Shown here one piece after another: positions 17,958 to 27,393 of a DNA stretch of 64,000 nt. How positions within the stretch are numbered: position 1 is the stretch's first letter; each line of letters begins with the position of its first letter. A model generated the notes under the pieces. It was not told the DNA's origin. It saw only the letters and a program-made list of their open reading frames with translations, and ran no database searches. The position numbers and the translations under genes were made by a program. Origin of the DNA: Rhodopseudomonas sp. BAL398. GTDB lineage: Bacteria; Pseudomonadota; Alphaproteobacteria; Rhizobiales; Xanthobacteraceae. Where the stretch lies: positions 434,001-498,000 of the forward strand of contig NZ_CP133111.1 of NCBI RefSeq assembly GCF_033001325.1. The letters are read 5' to 3'.

Positions 17958-20573
17958 CTAAACCCGCTCGACGAAACTATCGACCACCTTCTTCTCGCCG
18001 GCCTTTTCAAACGCGATGGTGAGTTTGTTGCCGTCGACTTTCACCACATGGCCGTAGCCGAATTTCTGGTGGAAGACCCGGTCCTTCAGGGAAAACTCCG
18101 AGGCCGCGCCGGTGGATTTCGCTACCAGCTCGCCTTCGATCGTCGTCGGGTTGCGGCGGGCGAAGCCGGCGTCGCTGCGTGAGCCGCCGAACGGCGATTG
18201 GCTTTCGTTGAAGCCGGAGCCGGCCTGGCCGCCATTGTTGCCGCCGCGGCGTTGCGCCTGGGCGCGCTGCCAGCCGGGCGTCGAGTAGCTCGAGCCGAAG
18301 GATTCGACATTGTCGAAGCGCGACGGGCCGTAGCCGCTCATGCCTCCCCAGCCGGAGCCGCCCTTGGATTCGGTGATCTCGACATTGTCGGCCGGCAATT
18401 CGTCGAGAAAGCGCGACGGCAGCGTCGTATTCCAGGTGCCGTGAATCCGCCGGTTGGTGGCGAAGTACAATTTCGCGCGTTTCCTTGCGCGGGTGATGCC
18501 GACATGGGCGAGGCGGCGTTCTTCCTCGAGCCCGGCGCGGCCCTGATCGTCGAGCGCGCGCTGATGCGGAAACAGACCTTCCTCCCAGCCCGGCAGGAAC
18601 ACGCTGTCGAACTCCAGCCCCTTGGCGGAATGCAGCGTCATCACGCTCACCGCGTCCTCGTCGACGCCGCCCTCGCGGTCCATCACCAGCGAGATGTGCT
18701 CGAGAAAGCCTTGCAGGTTTTCGAACTCTTCCATCGAGCGGACTAATTCCTTGAGGTTCTCAAGGCGGCCGGCGGCGTCGGCGGAGCGATCCTTCTGCCA
18801 CATCTCCGTATAGCCGCTCTCGTCGAGCACGATTTCGGCGAGCTCGGTATGCGACTTGACCTCGCGCTGCCCGCGCCAGCGCTCGAAGCTCAGCATCAGA
18901 TCGCGCAGGCTGCCGCGCGCCTTCGGCTTCAACTCGTCGGTGTCGACGACGGCGCGGGCGGCGTCGGACAGCGGGATCTTGCGCTTGCGGGCGTGGTCGT
19001 GCAGCAGCTGCACGGTGGCGTCGCCGAGGCCGCGCTTGGGCACATTGACGATGCGCTCGAAGGCCAGATCGTCGGCCGGCGAATTGATCACGCGTAAGTA
19101 AGCCAGCGCGTCGCGGATCTCGGCGCGCTCATAGAAGCGCGGCCCGCCGATCACCCGGTAGGGCAGGCCGAGCGTGACAAAGCGATCCTCGAATTCGCGC
19201 ATCTGGAACGAGGCGCGGACCAGAATCGCGATGTCGTTGAGCTTGTGGCCGTCGCGCTGCAGCTGCTCGATCTCCTCGCCGATCGCGCGGGCTTCCTCTT
19301 CCGAATCCCACGAGCCGGTGACGGTGACCTTCTCGCCGTCGACATCCTCGGTGCGCAGCGTCTTGCCGAGCCGGCTTTCATTATGCGCGATCAGATGCGA
19401 GGCGGCGGCGAGGATGTGGCCGGTGGAGCGATAATTGCGCTCCAGCCGGATCACCTTGGCGCCGGGAAAATCATGGTCGAAGCGCAGGATGTTATCGACC
19501 TCGGCGCCGCGCCAGCCATAGATCGACTGATCGTCGTCGCCGACGCAGCAGATGTTTTTCGGCGGCGCGGCGGAGGTCGCAGGCGGCGCGGCTTGCGTCA
19601 CCTCTCCCCGCCGGGGAGAGGTCGCCATGTCGCGCAGCGACGGGGCGGGTGAGGGGCTCTCGGAGTCGGATGTGGAAGGCGCCCCCTCACCCGGATTGCT
19701 GCGCAATCCGACCTCTCCCCGGTGGGGAGAGGTGAAGGAGGCGTCTGGCTTGGCGATTGTCGGCGCCTGCGCCAGCAGCCGCAGCCACAGATATTGCGCG
19801 ACGTTGGTGTCCTGATATTCGTCGACCAGGATGTATTTGAAGCGGTTCTGATATTGCCGCAGCACGTCGGGGTGCTCGCGGAACAGGCGGATGCCTTCGA
19901 GCAGCAGATCGCCGAAATCGGCGGCGTTGAGGATCTTCAGCCGCTCCTGATAGGCGGCGTAGAGCTTGCCGCCGCGGCCATTGCCGAACACCGCGGCCTC
20001 GCCGGCCGGCACCTGCGCCGGCGTCAGCCCGCGATTCTTCCAGCCGTCGATCAGCCCGGCCAGCATCCGCGCCGGCCAGCGCTTGTCGTCGATGTTGTCG
20101 GCGGCGAGCAATTGCTTGAGCAGCCGGATCTGGTCGTCGACATCGAGCACGGTGAAGTTGGATTTCAGCTGCACCAATTCGGCGTGATAGCGCAGGATGC
20201 GGCCGCCGATCGAATGAAAGGTGCCGAGCCAGGGCATGCCCTCGACCGCCTGGCCGAGCATCTGGCCGAGCCGCAGCTTCATCTCACGCGCCGCCTTGTT
20301 GGTGAAGGTGACGGAGAGGATTTCGCCGGGGCGGGCGCGGCCGGTGGAGAGGATATGGGCGATCCGCGAGGTCAGCACCCGGGTCTTGCCGGTGCCGGCG
20401 CCGGCCAGAACCAGCACCGGGCCTTCGAGCGTCTCGACCGCCTCGCGCTGCTCCGGATTGAGCCCCGACAGATATTGCGGCATCGCCTGGGCGCGCGCAC
20501 GCGCGGCGATCCCGCCGGCGGCGGGCTGATAGAAGGGCAGATCGTTGTCGGTGCGCTTGATCGGGTCAGTCAT
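17958..20573 (-). CDS. uvrD: UvrD/PcrA-type ATP-dependent DNA helicase with an in-frame repeat insertion
   Basis: This superfamily 1A 3'-5' helicase for repair and replication restart has 871 residues, longer than the usual 720-800. Motifs are in order: I GAGTGKT, Ia TFTNKAARE, II VDEYQDTN, III VGDDDQSIYGWRGA, IV LERNYRST, V TLHSAKGLEFD, VI GITRARKRA. A Gly-rich linker and a C-terminal Tudor-like domain (FHQKFGYGHVVKVDG) follow. Between motifs II and III, about residues 280-326 are encoded by a genomic inverted repeat (19598-19736), giving a Ser/Pro/Arg-rich loop. The frame is kept, so the protein is probably functional. Confidence 0.95.
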   Translation of the reverse strand: MTDPIKRTDNDLPFYQPAAGGIAARARAQAMPQYLSGLNPEQREAVETLEGPVLVLAGAGTGKTRVLTSRIAHILSTGRARPGEILSVTFTNKAAREMKLRLGQMLGQAVEGMPWLGTFHSIGGRILRYHAELVQLKSNFTVLDVDDQIRLLKQLLAADNIDDKRWPARMLAGLIDGWKNRGLTPAQVPAGEAAVFGNGRGGKLYAAYQERLKILNAADFGDLLLEGIRLFREHPDVLRQYQNRFKYILVDEYQDTNVAQYLWLRLLAQAPTIAKPDASFTSPHRGEVGLRSNPGEGAPSTSDSESPSPAPSLRDMATSPRRGEVTQAAPPATSAAPPKNICCVGDDDQSIYGWRGAEVDNILRFDHDFPGAKVIRLERNYRSTGHILAAASHLIAHNESRLGKTLRTEDVDGEKVTVTGSWDSEEEARAIGEEIEQLQRDGHKLNDIAILVRASFQMREFEDRFVTLGLPYRVIGGPRFYERAEIRDALAYLRVINSPADDLAFERIVNVPKRGLGDATVQLLHDHARKRKIPLSDAARAVVDTDELKPKARGSLRDLMLSFERWRGQREVKSHTELAEIVLDESGYTEMWQKDRSADAAGRLENLKELVRSMEEFENLQGFLEHISLVMDREGGVDEDAVSVMTLHSAKGLEFDSVFLPGWEEGLFPHQRALDDQGRAGLEEERRLAHVGITRARKRAKLYFATNRRIHGTWNTTLPSRFLDELPADNVEITESKGGSGWGGMSGYGPSRFDNVESFGSSYSTPGWQRAQAQRRGGNNGGQAGSGFNESQSPFGGSRSDAGFARRNPTTIEGELVAKSTGAASEFSLKDRVFHQKFGYGHVVKVDGNKLTIAFEKAGEKKVVDSFVERV
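19598..19736. repeat. ACCTCTCCCC...GGGGAGAGGT repeat inside the helicase gene
   Basis: Two self-complementary units, 19600-19622 and 19711-19733 (acctctcccc-N3-ggggagaggt), bound a 139-bp element with inner arms gtcgcgcagcga and cccctcacccg/gggtgagggg. Its translation is unlike helicase sequence and falls between motifs II and III. Confidence 0.85.
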
Positions 20574-20872
20574 GCGAATCGTCTTCCGTCCACGATGGCA
20601 CCGTGGGCCAGCAAAGAGGAGCCTTCTGGCAGGATTATCCAGCCATATAGGGGCTCGGGGGGCAAACTGACAGGTTTATCGGCCCGCCGCGAGCCGAGCT
20701 GCGCCGCCAGAACGCGATTTGGTTCCGCGATCCGCACTGCGCTTTGGCGGCAAGGCCGAGCCCGGAACCGGCCGGAACTTTCGTTGCAATGCTGGATTGA
20801 TTTCACAGACGGCGCGGCATTGCGGTCGCGCCGACGCGAAAATCAAGCTGACGCGAAAACGGAGGTCGGATC

Positions 20873-21046
20873 ATGTTGGGTTGGGTTATCACATTTCTGG
20901 TTGTTGCACTGATCGCCGGCATTCTCGGCTTTACCGGCATCGCGGGCGCCTCGATCGAAATCGCCAAGATCATCTTCTTCATCGCGGTGGTGCTGTTCCT
21001 GGTTTCCGCCGTGGTCGGATTGGTTCGCGGCAGAAGCCGAGTCTAG
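20873..21046 (+). CDS. DUF1328 small membrane protein
   Basis: The 57-residue protein is two transmembrane helices: MLGWVITFLVVALIAGILGFTG and EIAKIIFFIAVVLFLVSAVVGL. The pattern is that of DUF1328/YtjA proteins, which are common, often stress-linked and of unknown function. A ggagg site lies 8 bases upstream. Its stop codon overlaps the stop of the convergent thioesterase gene (ctag). Two gacgcgaaaa direct repeats lie just upstream of the ribosome site. Confidence 0.85.
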   Translation: MLGWVITFLVVALIAGILGFTGIAGASIEIAKIIFFIAVVLFLVSAVVGLVRGRSRV

Positions 21047-21573
21047 GCCAGTTGCGGCGCCCGCTTCGGAGGCATCGCGACGCTTCGTCCGATGCTCTCC
21101 GAACGCGGCACCGCGGCGTGCGCCCGCGCCAGCGTTTGAACCCGCTCGGCGATATCCGGCGGAAACGGCGCGGTCTTGCGGGCCGACATATCCATATGGA
21201 TCGTCATGTTCTCCGATGTGGCCGACAGCCAGCCCTCGGTGGCGTGGCGCAGTTCCTTGAAGGTGTGCAGTCGCTTGTCGTCGGCCGCCACCAGCAGGAT
21301 CGAGACCTGGGCCGGATCGCCGAGATGGATCTCGCGCAGATAGCGGACGTGGCATTCGGCGGTGAAGGTCGAGCCGCCGCGGGTGTTGAGATATTGCGGA
21401 CCGATTCCCAGCTGCAGCCACAGCTCGTCGATCGCGCGGTCGAACATCACATTGTAATAGGCCATGTTGAGATGGCCGTTGTAATCGATCCATGCCGGCT
21501 CGATCTGCATCACCGACGACAGGAACGGGGCGGGCAGCAGCGTCAGATCGGCGGCGGCCGTGGTCGCAATCAT
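21043..21573 (-). CDS. Hotdog-fold acyl-CoA thioesterase family protein
   Basis: This 176-residue protein has the 4-hydroxybenzoyl-CoA-thioesterase-like hotdog core: IEPAWIDYNGHLNMAYYNVMFDRAIDEL near the N-terminus, with the Asp-x-x-x-His active-site arrangement. The acyl-CoA substrate is unknown. A gaaggaga site six bases before the ATG at 21573 favours this start over one seven codons upstream. Confidence 0.85.
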   Translation of the reverse strand: MIATTAAADLTLLPAPFLSSVMQIEPAWIDYNGHLNMAYYNVMFDRAIDELWLQLGIGPQYLNTRGGSTFTAECHVRYLREIHLGDPAQVSILLVAADDKRLHTFKELRHATEGWLSATSENMTIHMDMSARKTAPFPPDIAERVQTLARAHAAVPRSESIGRSVAMPPKRAPQLA

Positions 21574-21658
21574 TTGGTCTCCTTCGAAAGTCAAAACATG
21601 CCTCCCTTGACCCCTGTGGGTTCCTTTGTCACGGTCGTTTCATACCGGAGGAATTCTC

Positions 21659-23077
21659 GTGGGTCTGACCATCACCAACATCCCGAAACATGCGGAACCG
21701 GAAGCGGTGGCCACCGCCATTGAAGCGCTTGCGGCACGGTTCGGCAACCGCCTGGTCACCTCGCAGGCGGTGCGCGAGCAGCATGGCCACACCACCACCT
21801 GGCTGCCGACCCAGCCGCCGGATGCCGTGGTGATGGCGCAGGAGACCGCCGACATCCAGGATGTGGTGCGGATCTGCGCCAAGAATAATGTGCCGGTGAT
21901 CGCCTTCGGCACCGGGACCTCGCTGGAAGGCCAGGTCAATGCGCCGGCCGGCGGCATCTGCATCGATCTGCGCGACATGAACAAGATTCTCGAAGTTCAT
22001 GCCGAGGATCTGGATTGCGTGATCCAGCCCGGCGTCACCCGCAAGGCGCTGAACGAAAATCTGCGCGACCAGGGCGTGTTCTTCCCGATCGATCCCGGCG
22101 CCGACGCCTCGATCGGCGGCATGGCCTCGACCCGGGCATCGGGCACCAATGCGGTGCGCTACGGCACAATGCGCGACAATGTGCTGGCGCTGAAAGTGGT
22201 CCGCGGCGACGGCGAGATCATCACCACCGGCACCAGGGCGAAGAAATCCTCGGCCGGCTACGACCTGACCCATCTGTTCGTCGGTGCCGAAGGCACGCTC
22301 GGCATTATCTCCGAACTCACCATCAAGCTGCGCGGCATCCCGGAAACCATCGCGGCGGCGGCGTGCTCGTTCGAGAGCGTGCAGGGCGCCTGCCAGGCCA
22401 CCATTCTGGCGATCCAGACCGGGATTCCGGTGGCGCGGATCGAGCTGTTGAGCGAAGGCCAGGTTCGCGCGGTCAATGCCTATTCGAAGCTGACGCTGCC
22501 GGAGACGCCGCTGCTGCTGCTCGAGTTCCACGGCAGCGAGATCGAGGTCGCCGAGCAGTCGAAGAATTTCCGCGACATCGCTGCCGATTGCGGCGGCGGC
22601 GACTTCACCTGGACCACTAGGCCGGAGGATCGCAGCAAGCTTTGGCAGGCGCGGCACGACGCCTATTGGTCGGTGAAAGCGCTGCGCCCCGGCGCCGGCG
22701 TGGTCGCCACCGACGTCTGCGTGCCGATCTCGCGGCTGGCCGATTGCGTGGTCGAGACCGAGCAGGATCTGAAGCGGCTCAATCTGTTGGCGCCGATCGT
22801 CGGCCATGTCGGTGACGGCAATTTCCATTGCTCGCTGCTGTGCGACGTCAACGACGCCGACGAGATGGCGCGCGGCGAGGAATTCATGCATCGGCTGGTC
22901 GAGCGCGCCCAGGCGATGGACGGCACCTGCACCGGCGAGCACGGCATCGGCCAGGGCAAGCAGAAATATCTGGCGGCCGAACTCGGCCTCGAGGCGCTCG
23001 CCGCAATGCGCGCGATCAAGCAGGCGCTTGATCCGCAGAACATCTTCAATCCCGGCAAGATCCTGCCGCAAGCCTAG
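21659..23077 (+). CDS. FAD-linked oxidase, D-lactate dehydrogenase (cytochrome)/GlcD-like
   Basis: The 472-residue flavoprotein oxidises a 2-hydroxy acid, probably D-lactate or glycolate, and passes electrons to a quinone or cytochrome. The FAD_binding_4 domain is marked by FGTGTSLEGQ and GADASIGGMASTRASGTNAVRYG. The C-terminal FAD-oxidase domain is marked by GHVGDGNFHCS (metal-binding His) and GEHGIGQGK. The start is GTG at 21659, with ggagg 7 bases upstream. It stands alone: no glcE or glcF follows, which favours the lactate-type enzyme. Confidence 0.88.
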   Translation: MGLTITNIPKHAEPEAVATAIEALAARFGNRLVTSQAVREQHGHTTTWLPTQPPDAVVMAQETADIQDVVRICAKNNVPVIAFGTGTSLEGQVNAPAGGICIDLRDMNKILEVHAEDLDCVIQPGVTRKALNENLRDQGVFFPIDPGADASIGGMASTRASGTNAVRYGTMRDNVLALKVVRGDGEIITTGTRAKKSSAGYDLTHLFVGAEGTLGIISELTIKLRGIPETIAAAACSFESVQGACQATILAIQTGIPVARIELLSEGQVRAVNAYSKLTLPETPLLLLEFHGSEIEVAEQSKNFRDIAADCGGGDFTWTTRPEDRSKLWQARHDAYWSVKALRPGAGVVATDVCVPISRLADCVVETEQDLKRLNLLAPIVGHVGDGNFHCSLLCDVNDADEMARGEEFMHRLVERAQAMDGTCTGEHGIGQGKQKYLAAELGLEALAAMRAIKQALDPQNIFNPGKILPQA

Positions 23078-23103
23078 GCGCCGTCATGGTTTATTGACGG
23101 CGC
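23078..23103 (+). terminator. Hairpin after the FAD oxidase gene
   Basis: The stem gcgccgtca/tgacggcgc (9 bp) has an 8-base loop. There is no T run, so termination would be weak or Rho-assisted. Confidence 0.45.
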
Positions 23104-23213
23104 GGCGACAGGCCGCAGTTACTGTGACGTCATCATAGTTCCGCTTTATGCATTGAAGCGTCTGCGTTATCTTCGAAACCGAGGGGCGGTTGTGCTGCCC
23201 GGGAGGAGACCGC

Positions 23214-26200
23214 TTGCAGACGACGCTACTCGGCCTGGCGATGGCGCTGATCCTGGCGCTGATCGCCGCCTTGGTGGGTCCGTATTTCATCGACTGGAAC
23301 CAGTTCCGCACGCAATTCGAGGCGGAGGCGACGCGGCTGGTCGGCGCGCCGGTTCGCGTCAGCGGCGCGCTTGATGCGCGGCTATTGCCAACGCCGAGCC
23401 TGCAGCTGCGCTCGGTCACGGTTGGCGGCGCCAATGATCCCGGCCGGCTGCGCGCCGACAAGCTCGACGTCGAATTCAGCCTTGGCGATCTGATGCGCGG
23501 GCAGTGGCGCGCCGACCGACTCACCCTCAACGGCTTTGCGCTGGATCTCGGGCTCGATGCCAAGGGCCGGCTCGATTGGCCGGCGTCGGGCCTGTCCAAT
23601 CTGGCCGGGCTGACGGTGGACCGTCTCGACCTCACCGGGCGGATTGCGCTGCATGACGCCGCCAGCCGCGCGACGCTGGAACTCAACGACATTGCCTTCA
23701 GCGGCGAGTTGCGGGCGCTGCTCGGCTCGTTGCGCGGCGACGGCAATTTCCTGATGGCGGGGACGCGGTATCCGTTCCGGCTGTCGCTTGGCCGGGTCGC
23801 CGACGGCAATGGCACGCGGCTGCATCTGACGGTCGATCCCGGCGCGCGGGCGCTGTCGGCCGATCTCGACGGGGTGCTGAGCTTCGCGGCGCGCTCGCCG
23901 CGTTTCGATGGCGCGGTGACGCTGGCGGCGCCGGCTCCAGCGGCGGGCAAGGATGCACCAAAGGCCGCGGACGCGCCGACGCCGTGGCGGGTCTCGGCGC
24001 GGGTCAAGGCCGATGCCGATGCCGCCCGGCTGGCGCAGCTCGAGGCCTCTTACGGCCCTGAGGACAGGGCGCTGAAACTGTCCGGCGCCGGCGAATTGCA
24101 ATTTGGCGCCCAGCCGCATCTGCAGGCGACGCTGGCGGCGCGCCAGCTCGATGCCGACCGGTTGCTGGCCGATGGCGGCGTCGTCGCGCCGGCGCACTGG
24201 CTGCGGCAGCTACGCGGCTTGGCGCAAGCCCTGCCGTCGCCGCCGCTGCCGAGCCGGATCGAGATCAGCGCCGATCAGATCATGCTGGGCGGCCGGCCGG
24301 TGCAGAACATCGCCGCGGATCTGCGCTCCGACAGCCAGGCCTGGATGCTGGAGCGACTCAGCCTGCGCGCGCCCGGCGGATCGGAGCTGGCGCTGCGCGG
24401 GGCTGCGTCCGACGCCAATGACAGTTTCAAGGGACAATTGAGCGTGGATTCGGCCGATCCGGATCTGCTGGCGGCCTGGCTGCAGGCGCGCGACGACACC
24501 CCCGGCCGGGTGCCGAGGCCGTTGCGCGCGCGGGCCGCGGTCAGCGTCGCCCCGGATGGCGTGGTGATCGATGCGCTCAAGGCCGAACTCGATGGCGGCA
24601 CGCTGCAGGGCCGGATCGCGCTGTCCGGCGCGGCGGGCGCGTCGCGGATCGAGGCCGCGCTGCAGGCGGATCGGATCGATCTCGACGGCGCCGCCAGCCT
24701 GCTGCGCTCGCTGGCGGGACCGCAGCCGGATTGGCCCGACGAGGCCAAGCTCTCGTTCGATTTCGCCCGGGCGACGGCGCGCGGGCAGGTCATGCAGCCG
24801 CTGGTGGCACGGTTGAATTACGGGCAGCGCATGCTGGCGCTGGAGCAATTGAAGATCGGCACCGCCGGCGGCGCGATGCTCGACGGCGATGGATCATTCG
24901 ATCGCAGCGACGCCACCGGCCATCTGCAGGTGAGCGCGAGGGCGCCGGCGCTGGGCCAGATCGCCGGCGCGATCGCGCCGCTGGCGCCGGCTGTCGCCGC
25001 GCGGCTGCAGGCGATGGGCGACGCAAGGGGAGCGGCACATGCGACGCTGTCGCTCACGGTGGCGCCGAGCAACAACCCGGCGAGCGCCAAGGGCAAAAAC
25101 AACAAGGCCAAAGCCGGACAGGCCGAGGCCCGCGCCGCGCTCACGATCGACGCGCCGCAGCTCAAGGGCCGTGTCAGCCTCACGGCGCGGCCGTCACTCG
25201 CCGAGCTGCGCGGCGCGGATGTCGAGGCGCTGTTGCGCAGCGAGGTGACGGCCGAAACCGATCTGTCCGCCACGCGCGGCGAGGCGCTGCTGGCCTTGCT
25301 CCGGCTTGATCGGGCGATCGCCGCGGGCGAGGGCGGCGCGCGGCTGCAGGCCTCGGCGACCGGAGCTTGGCAAGCGCCGCTGCGGCTGAAGGCGCATCTC
25401 ACCGGCGAAGCGCTTGACGTCGAGGCCGAGGGCAGCGCCAAGCCTTGGGCGAGCGAGCCGACGGCGACGCTGAATCTGAAGGCGCCACGCCTCAATTTGA
25501 CGCCGCTGCTGCGGCTGGACGCCGCCGATCCGAAATTGGCGACGATCAGTCTGACCTCGCGGCTCGGCGTCGCCGGCAGCAAATGGAGCTTCAACGATAT
25601 CGACGCCGGAATCGCCGGCGCCAAGCTGCGTGGCCGGATTGCGGTGACGCTCGGCGACGACAAAGACGGCAAAGACAATGCCAATGTGATCGAAGGCGAG
25701 GCCGGGATCGATACGCTGCAGCTGGCGCCGCTGTTCCGGCTGGCGGTCGGCGCCGGCGTCGATCAGACCGCCCCGCTGGGAAACGGATGGATGCAGGGCT
25801 GGCGCGGCCGGGTGACATTCCAGGCGCTGCGCGGGGTGTTGCCGGGCGGTGCCGAACTGCAACCGGTCAGCGGCGTGATCCGCGGCGACGGCCGCTCGCT
25901 GAGCGTCGACTCCAAGGGCAAGATCGGCGGCGGCGAGGCCGAGGTCGATGTTCATGCGCAGCCGTCGGACGCCGGCGTGGCGCTGAATCTGCGGCTGCAA
26001 CTCGCCGGGGTCGATGGGGCCGCGCTGCATTATCGCGCGCTGGCGATGCCGGCGGCGCGGGTGGCGCTGCAGATGACGCTGGATAGCTCCGGCCGCAGCG
26101 CGTCAGCGCTGGCCGGCGCCTTGTCGGGCGGCGGGTCGGTGACGCTGCAATCCGCGCAGATCCCCGGGCTCGATCCGAAGGCCTTCGCGGTCGCGATTCA

Positions 26201-27104
26201 TGCCGGCGAGGCCGGCGGGCCGATCGACGCCGACAATCTGGAACGCCTGATCGCGCCGGTGCTGGCGGCCGGCACCCTGCCGGTGGCCGAGACCCAATTT
26301 CCGCTCAGCCTGGCCAATGGCCAGCTCCGTGTCACCGCGACCACGCTGGACTCGCCGGCGGCACGGGCGGTGGTGTCCGGCGGCTACGATATCCCCGCCG
26401 ACCAGGTCGACATCCGCGCCAGCCTGACGCCGAAATCGACCGCCGCGGCGTTGCGGCCGGACATCACGATCTTCGTGACCGGTCCGCCCGATGCGCTGAC
26501 CCGCAGCGTCGACGTTGCGGCGCTGTCGTCCTGGCTCGCGGTTCAGCGGATCGACCGCGAAACCAAGAAGCTCGAATTGCTCGAGCGCGATGCCGCGCGG
26601 TCGGCGCCGCTGCCGGGCGCGATTGCGCCAAAGGCGGTCGCGCCGTCAAAGCCGAGCCCCGCAAAGCAGAATCCTCCCGCAGCGCCGAGTGCCGCGACGC
26701 CGGCTCCTGCACAGCCGTCGGCGGTCGAACGCCCCGCAGAGAGTTCGATCCCGACACCCGCTCAGCCATCATCGCCGACGCCCGACGCGGCGGGCGCCGG
26801 CGCGCCGAATCTGCCGTTGAATGTTCCGGTTCCGGGTCGCGATCCGCGCGATGCGACGTCGAGGCAGGGCACGTCGACGGACGGCGCATCGACGGACGGC
26901 GCGGCGCAGGAGCCTTCGCCGAAGCCGGAGGTCGAAAGGCCGCGCCGCACGGCGACGCCGCAGCCGTCACGGCCTGCCGCGCGCGAAAAGGCGGCGCCAT
27001 TGCCGCCGCCGATCGAAATTCGGCCCGCACCCGGCGATGGGCATCAGCCCAGGCGACGCGCGCCTTTGGTAATCACGCCGAATCCGCCACGCGCGCCATT
27101 CTGA
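23214..27104 (+). CDS. AsmA family protein, very large
   Basis: The 1296-residue protein is anchored by one N-terminal transmembrane helix (LLGLAMALILALIAALVGPYFIDW). The AsmA opening is FRTQFEAEATRLVGAPVRVSGALDARLLPTPSLQL. Many beta-rich repeats follow (AsmA/TamB-like), with the C-terminal conserved AsmA_2 segment near 1000-1150. The last 170 residues are Pro/Ala-rich and low in complexity. AsmA-like proteins are thought to carry phospholipid between membranes. The likely start is TTG at 23214, placed 6 bases after ggaggag. Confidence 0.88.
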   Translation: MQTTLLGLAMALILALIAALVGPYFIDWNQFRTQFEAEATRLVGAPVRVSGALDARLLPTPSLQLRSVTVGGANDPGRLRADKLDVEFSLGDLMRGQWRADRLTLNGFALDLGLDAKGRLDWPASGLSNLAGLTVDRLDLTGRIALHDAASRATLELNDIAFSGELRALLGSLRGDGNFLMAGTRYPFRLSLGRVADGNGTRLHLTVDPGARALSADLDGVLSFAARSPRFDGAVTLAAPAPAAGKDAPKAADAPTPWRVSARVKADADAARLAQLEASYGPEDRALKLSGAGELQFGAQPHLQATLAARQLDADRLLADGGVVAPAHWLRQLRGLAQALPSPPLPSRIEISADQIMLGGRPVQNIAADLRSDSQAWMLERLSLRAPGGSELALRGAASDANDSFKGQLSVDSADPDLLAAWLQARDDTPGRVPRPLRARAAVSVAPDGVVIDALKAELDGGTLQGRIALSGAAGASRIEAALQADRIDLDGAASLLRSLAGPQPDWPDEAKLSFDFARATARGQVMQPLVARLNYGQRMLALEQLKIGTAGGAMLDGDGSFDRSDATGHLQVSARAPALGQIAGAIAPLAPAVAARLQAMGDARGAAHATLSLTVAPSNNPASAKGKNNKAKAGQAEARAALTIDAPQLKGRVSLTARPSLAELRGADVEALLRSEVTAETDLSATRGEALLALLRLDRAIAAGEGGARLQASATGAWQAPLRLKAHLTGEALDVEAEGSAKPWASEPTATLNLKAPRLNLTPLLRLDAADPKLATISLTSRLGVAGSKWSFNDIDAGIAGAKLRGRIAVTLGDDKDGKDNANVIEGEAGIDTLQLAPLFRLAVGAGVDQTAPLGNGWMQGWRGRVTFQALRGVLPGGAELQPVSGVIRGDGRSLSVDSKGKIGGGEAEVDVHAQPSDAGVALNLRLQLAGVDGAALHYRALAMPAARVALQMTLDSSGRSASALAGALSGGGSVTLQSAQIPGLDPKAFAVAIHAGEAGGPIDADNLERLIAPVLAAGTLPVAETQFPLSLANGQLRVTATTLDSPAARAVVSGGYDIPADQVDIRASLTPKSTAAALRPDITIFVTGPPDALTRSVDVAALSSWLAVQRIDRETKKLELLERDAARSAPLPGAIAPKAVAPSKPSPAKQNPPAAPSAATPAPAQPSAVERPAESSIPTPAQPSSPTPDAAGAGAPNLPLNVPVPGRDPRDATSRQGTSTDGASTDGAAQEPSPKPEVERPRRTATPQPSRPAAREKAAPLPPPIEIRPAPGDGHQPRRRAPLVITPNPPRAPF

Positions 27105-27109
27105 GCAAT

Positions 27110-27134
27110 CCGGTTCTGATAGGATCAGAACCGG
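27110..27134 (+). terminator. Hairpin after the AsmA-like gene
   Basis: A perfect 11-bp stem, ccggttctgat/atcagaaccgg, has a 3-base loop. There is no T run directly after it; a gttttg stretch follows about 15 bases later. Confidence 0.5.
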
Positions 27135-27139
27135 AGCTC

Positions 27140-27205
27140 TGGATTCTTGTTTTGACGCGTTGTCTTCACGCGAACCGGTATCCACTTCGCTCGAAAACGC
27201 TCTAA
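27140..27205. repeat. CGAAGTGGATACCGGTTCGCGTGAAG-type repeat
   Basis: On the minus strand this reads gcgttttcgagcgaagtgg followed by ataccggttcgcgtgaagac. I recognise the style as a dispersed repeat seen beside many genes in Bradyrhizobium relatives. The rest of the gap to 27393 shows no credible gene. Confidence 0.4.
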
Positions 27206-27393
27206 CAGCTCCATCGCTTGCGCTTGCCGCGGTGGTCGATCAGCGCGATGCGCAACGGGCCTCGGCCGGTAGCTCCGCTTGTGCAAAACAGCCGCCAGGG
27301 CGGCGCGCCGACCACCGGCATGAGTGGCGAAGCCGTCGATGGTTGCACCGTCAAGCGCGGGCGGCGCTGATTGTTCGGCGACAGGTTGGCGCA

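Noticed and set aside
21629-23071. 480-codon open frame antisense to the FAD oxidase gene
   Set aside because: It mirrors the third-codon pattern of the flavoprotein gene, has a His/Arg/Ala-rich translation without motifs and no ribosome site. High-GC antisense shadow.
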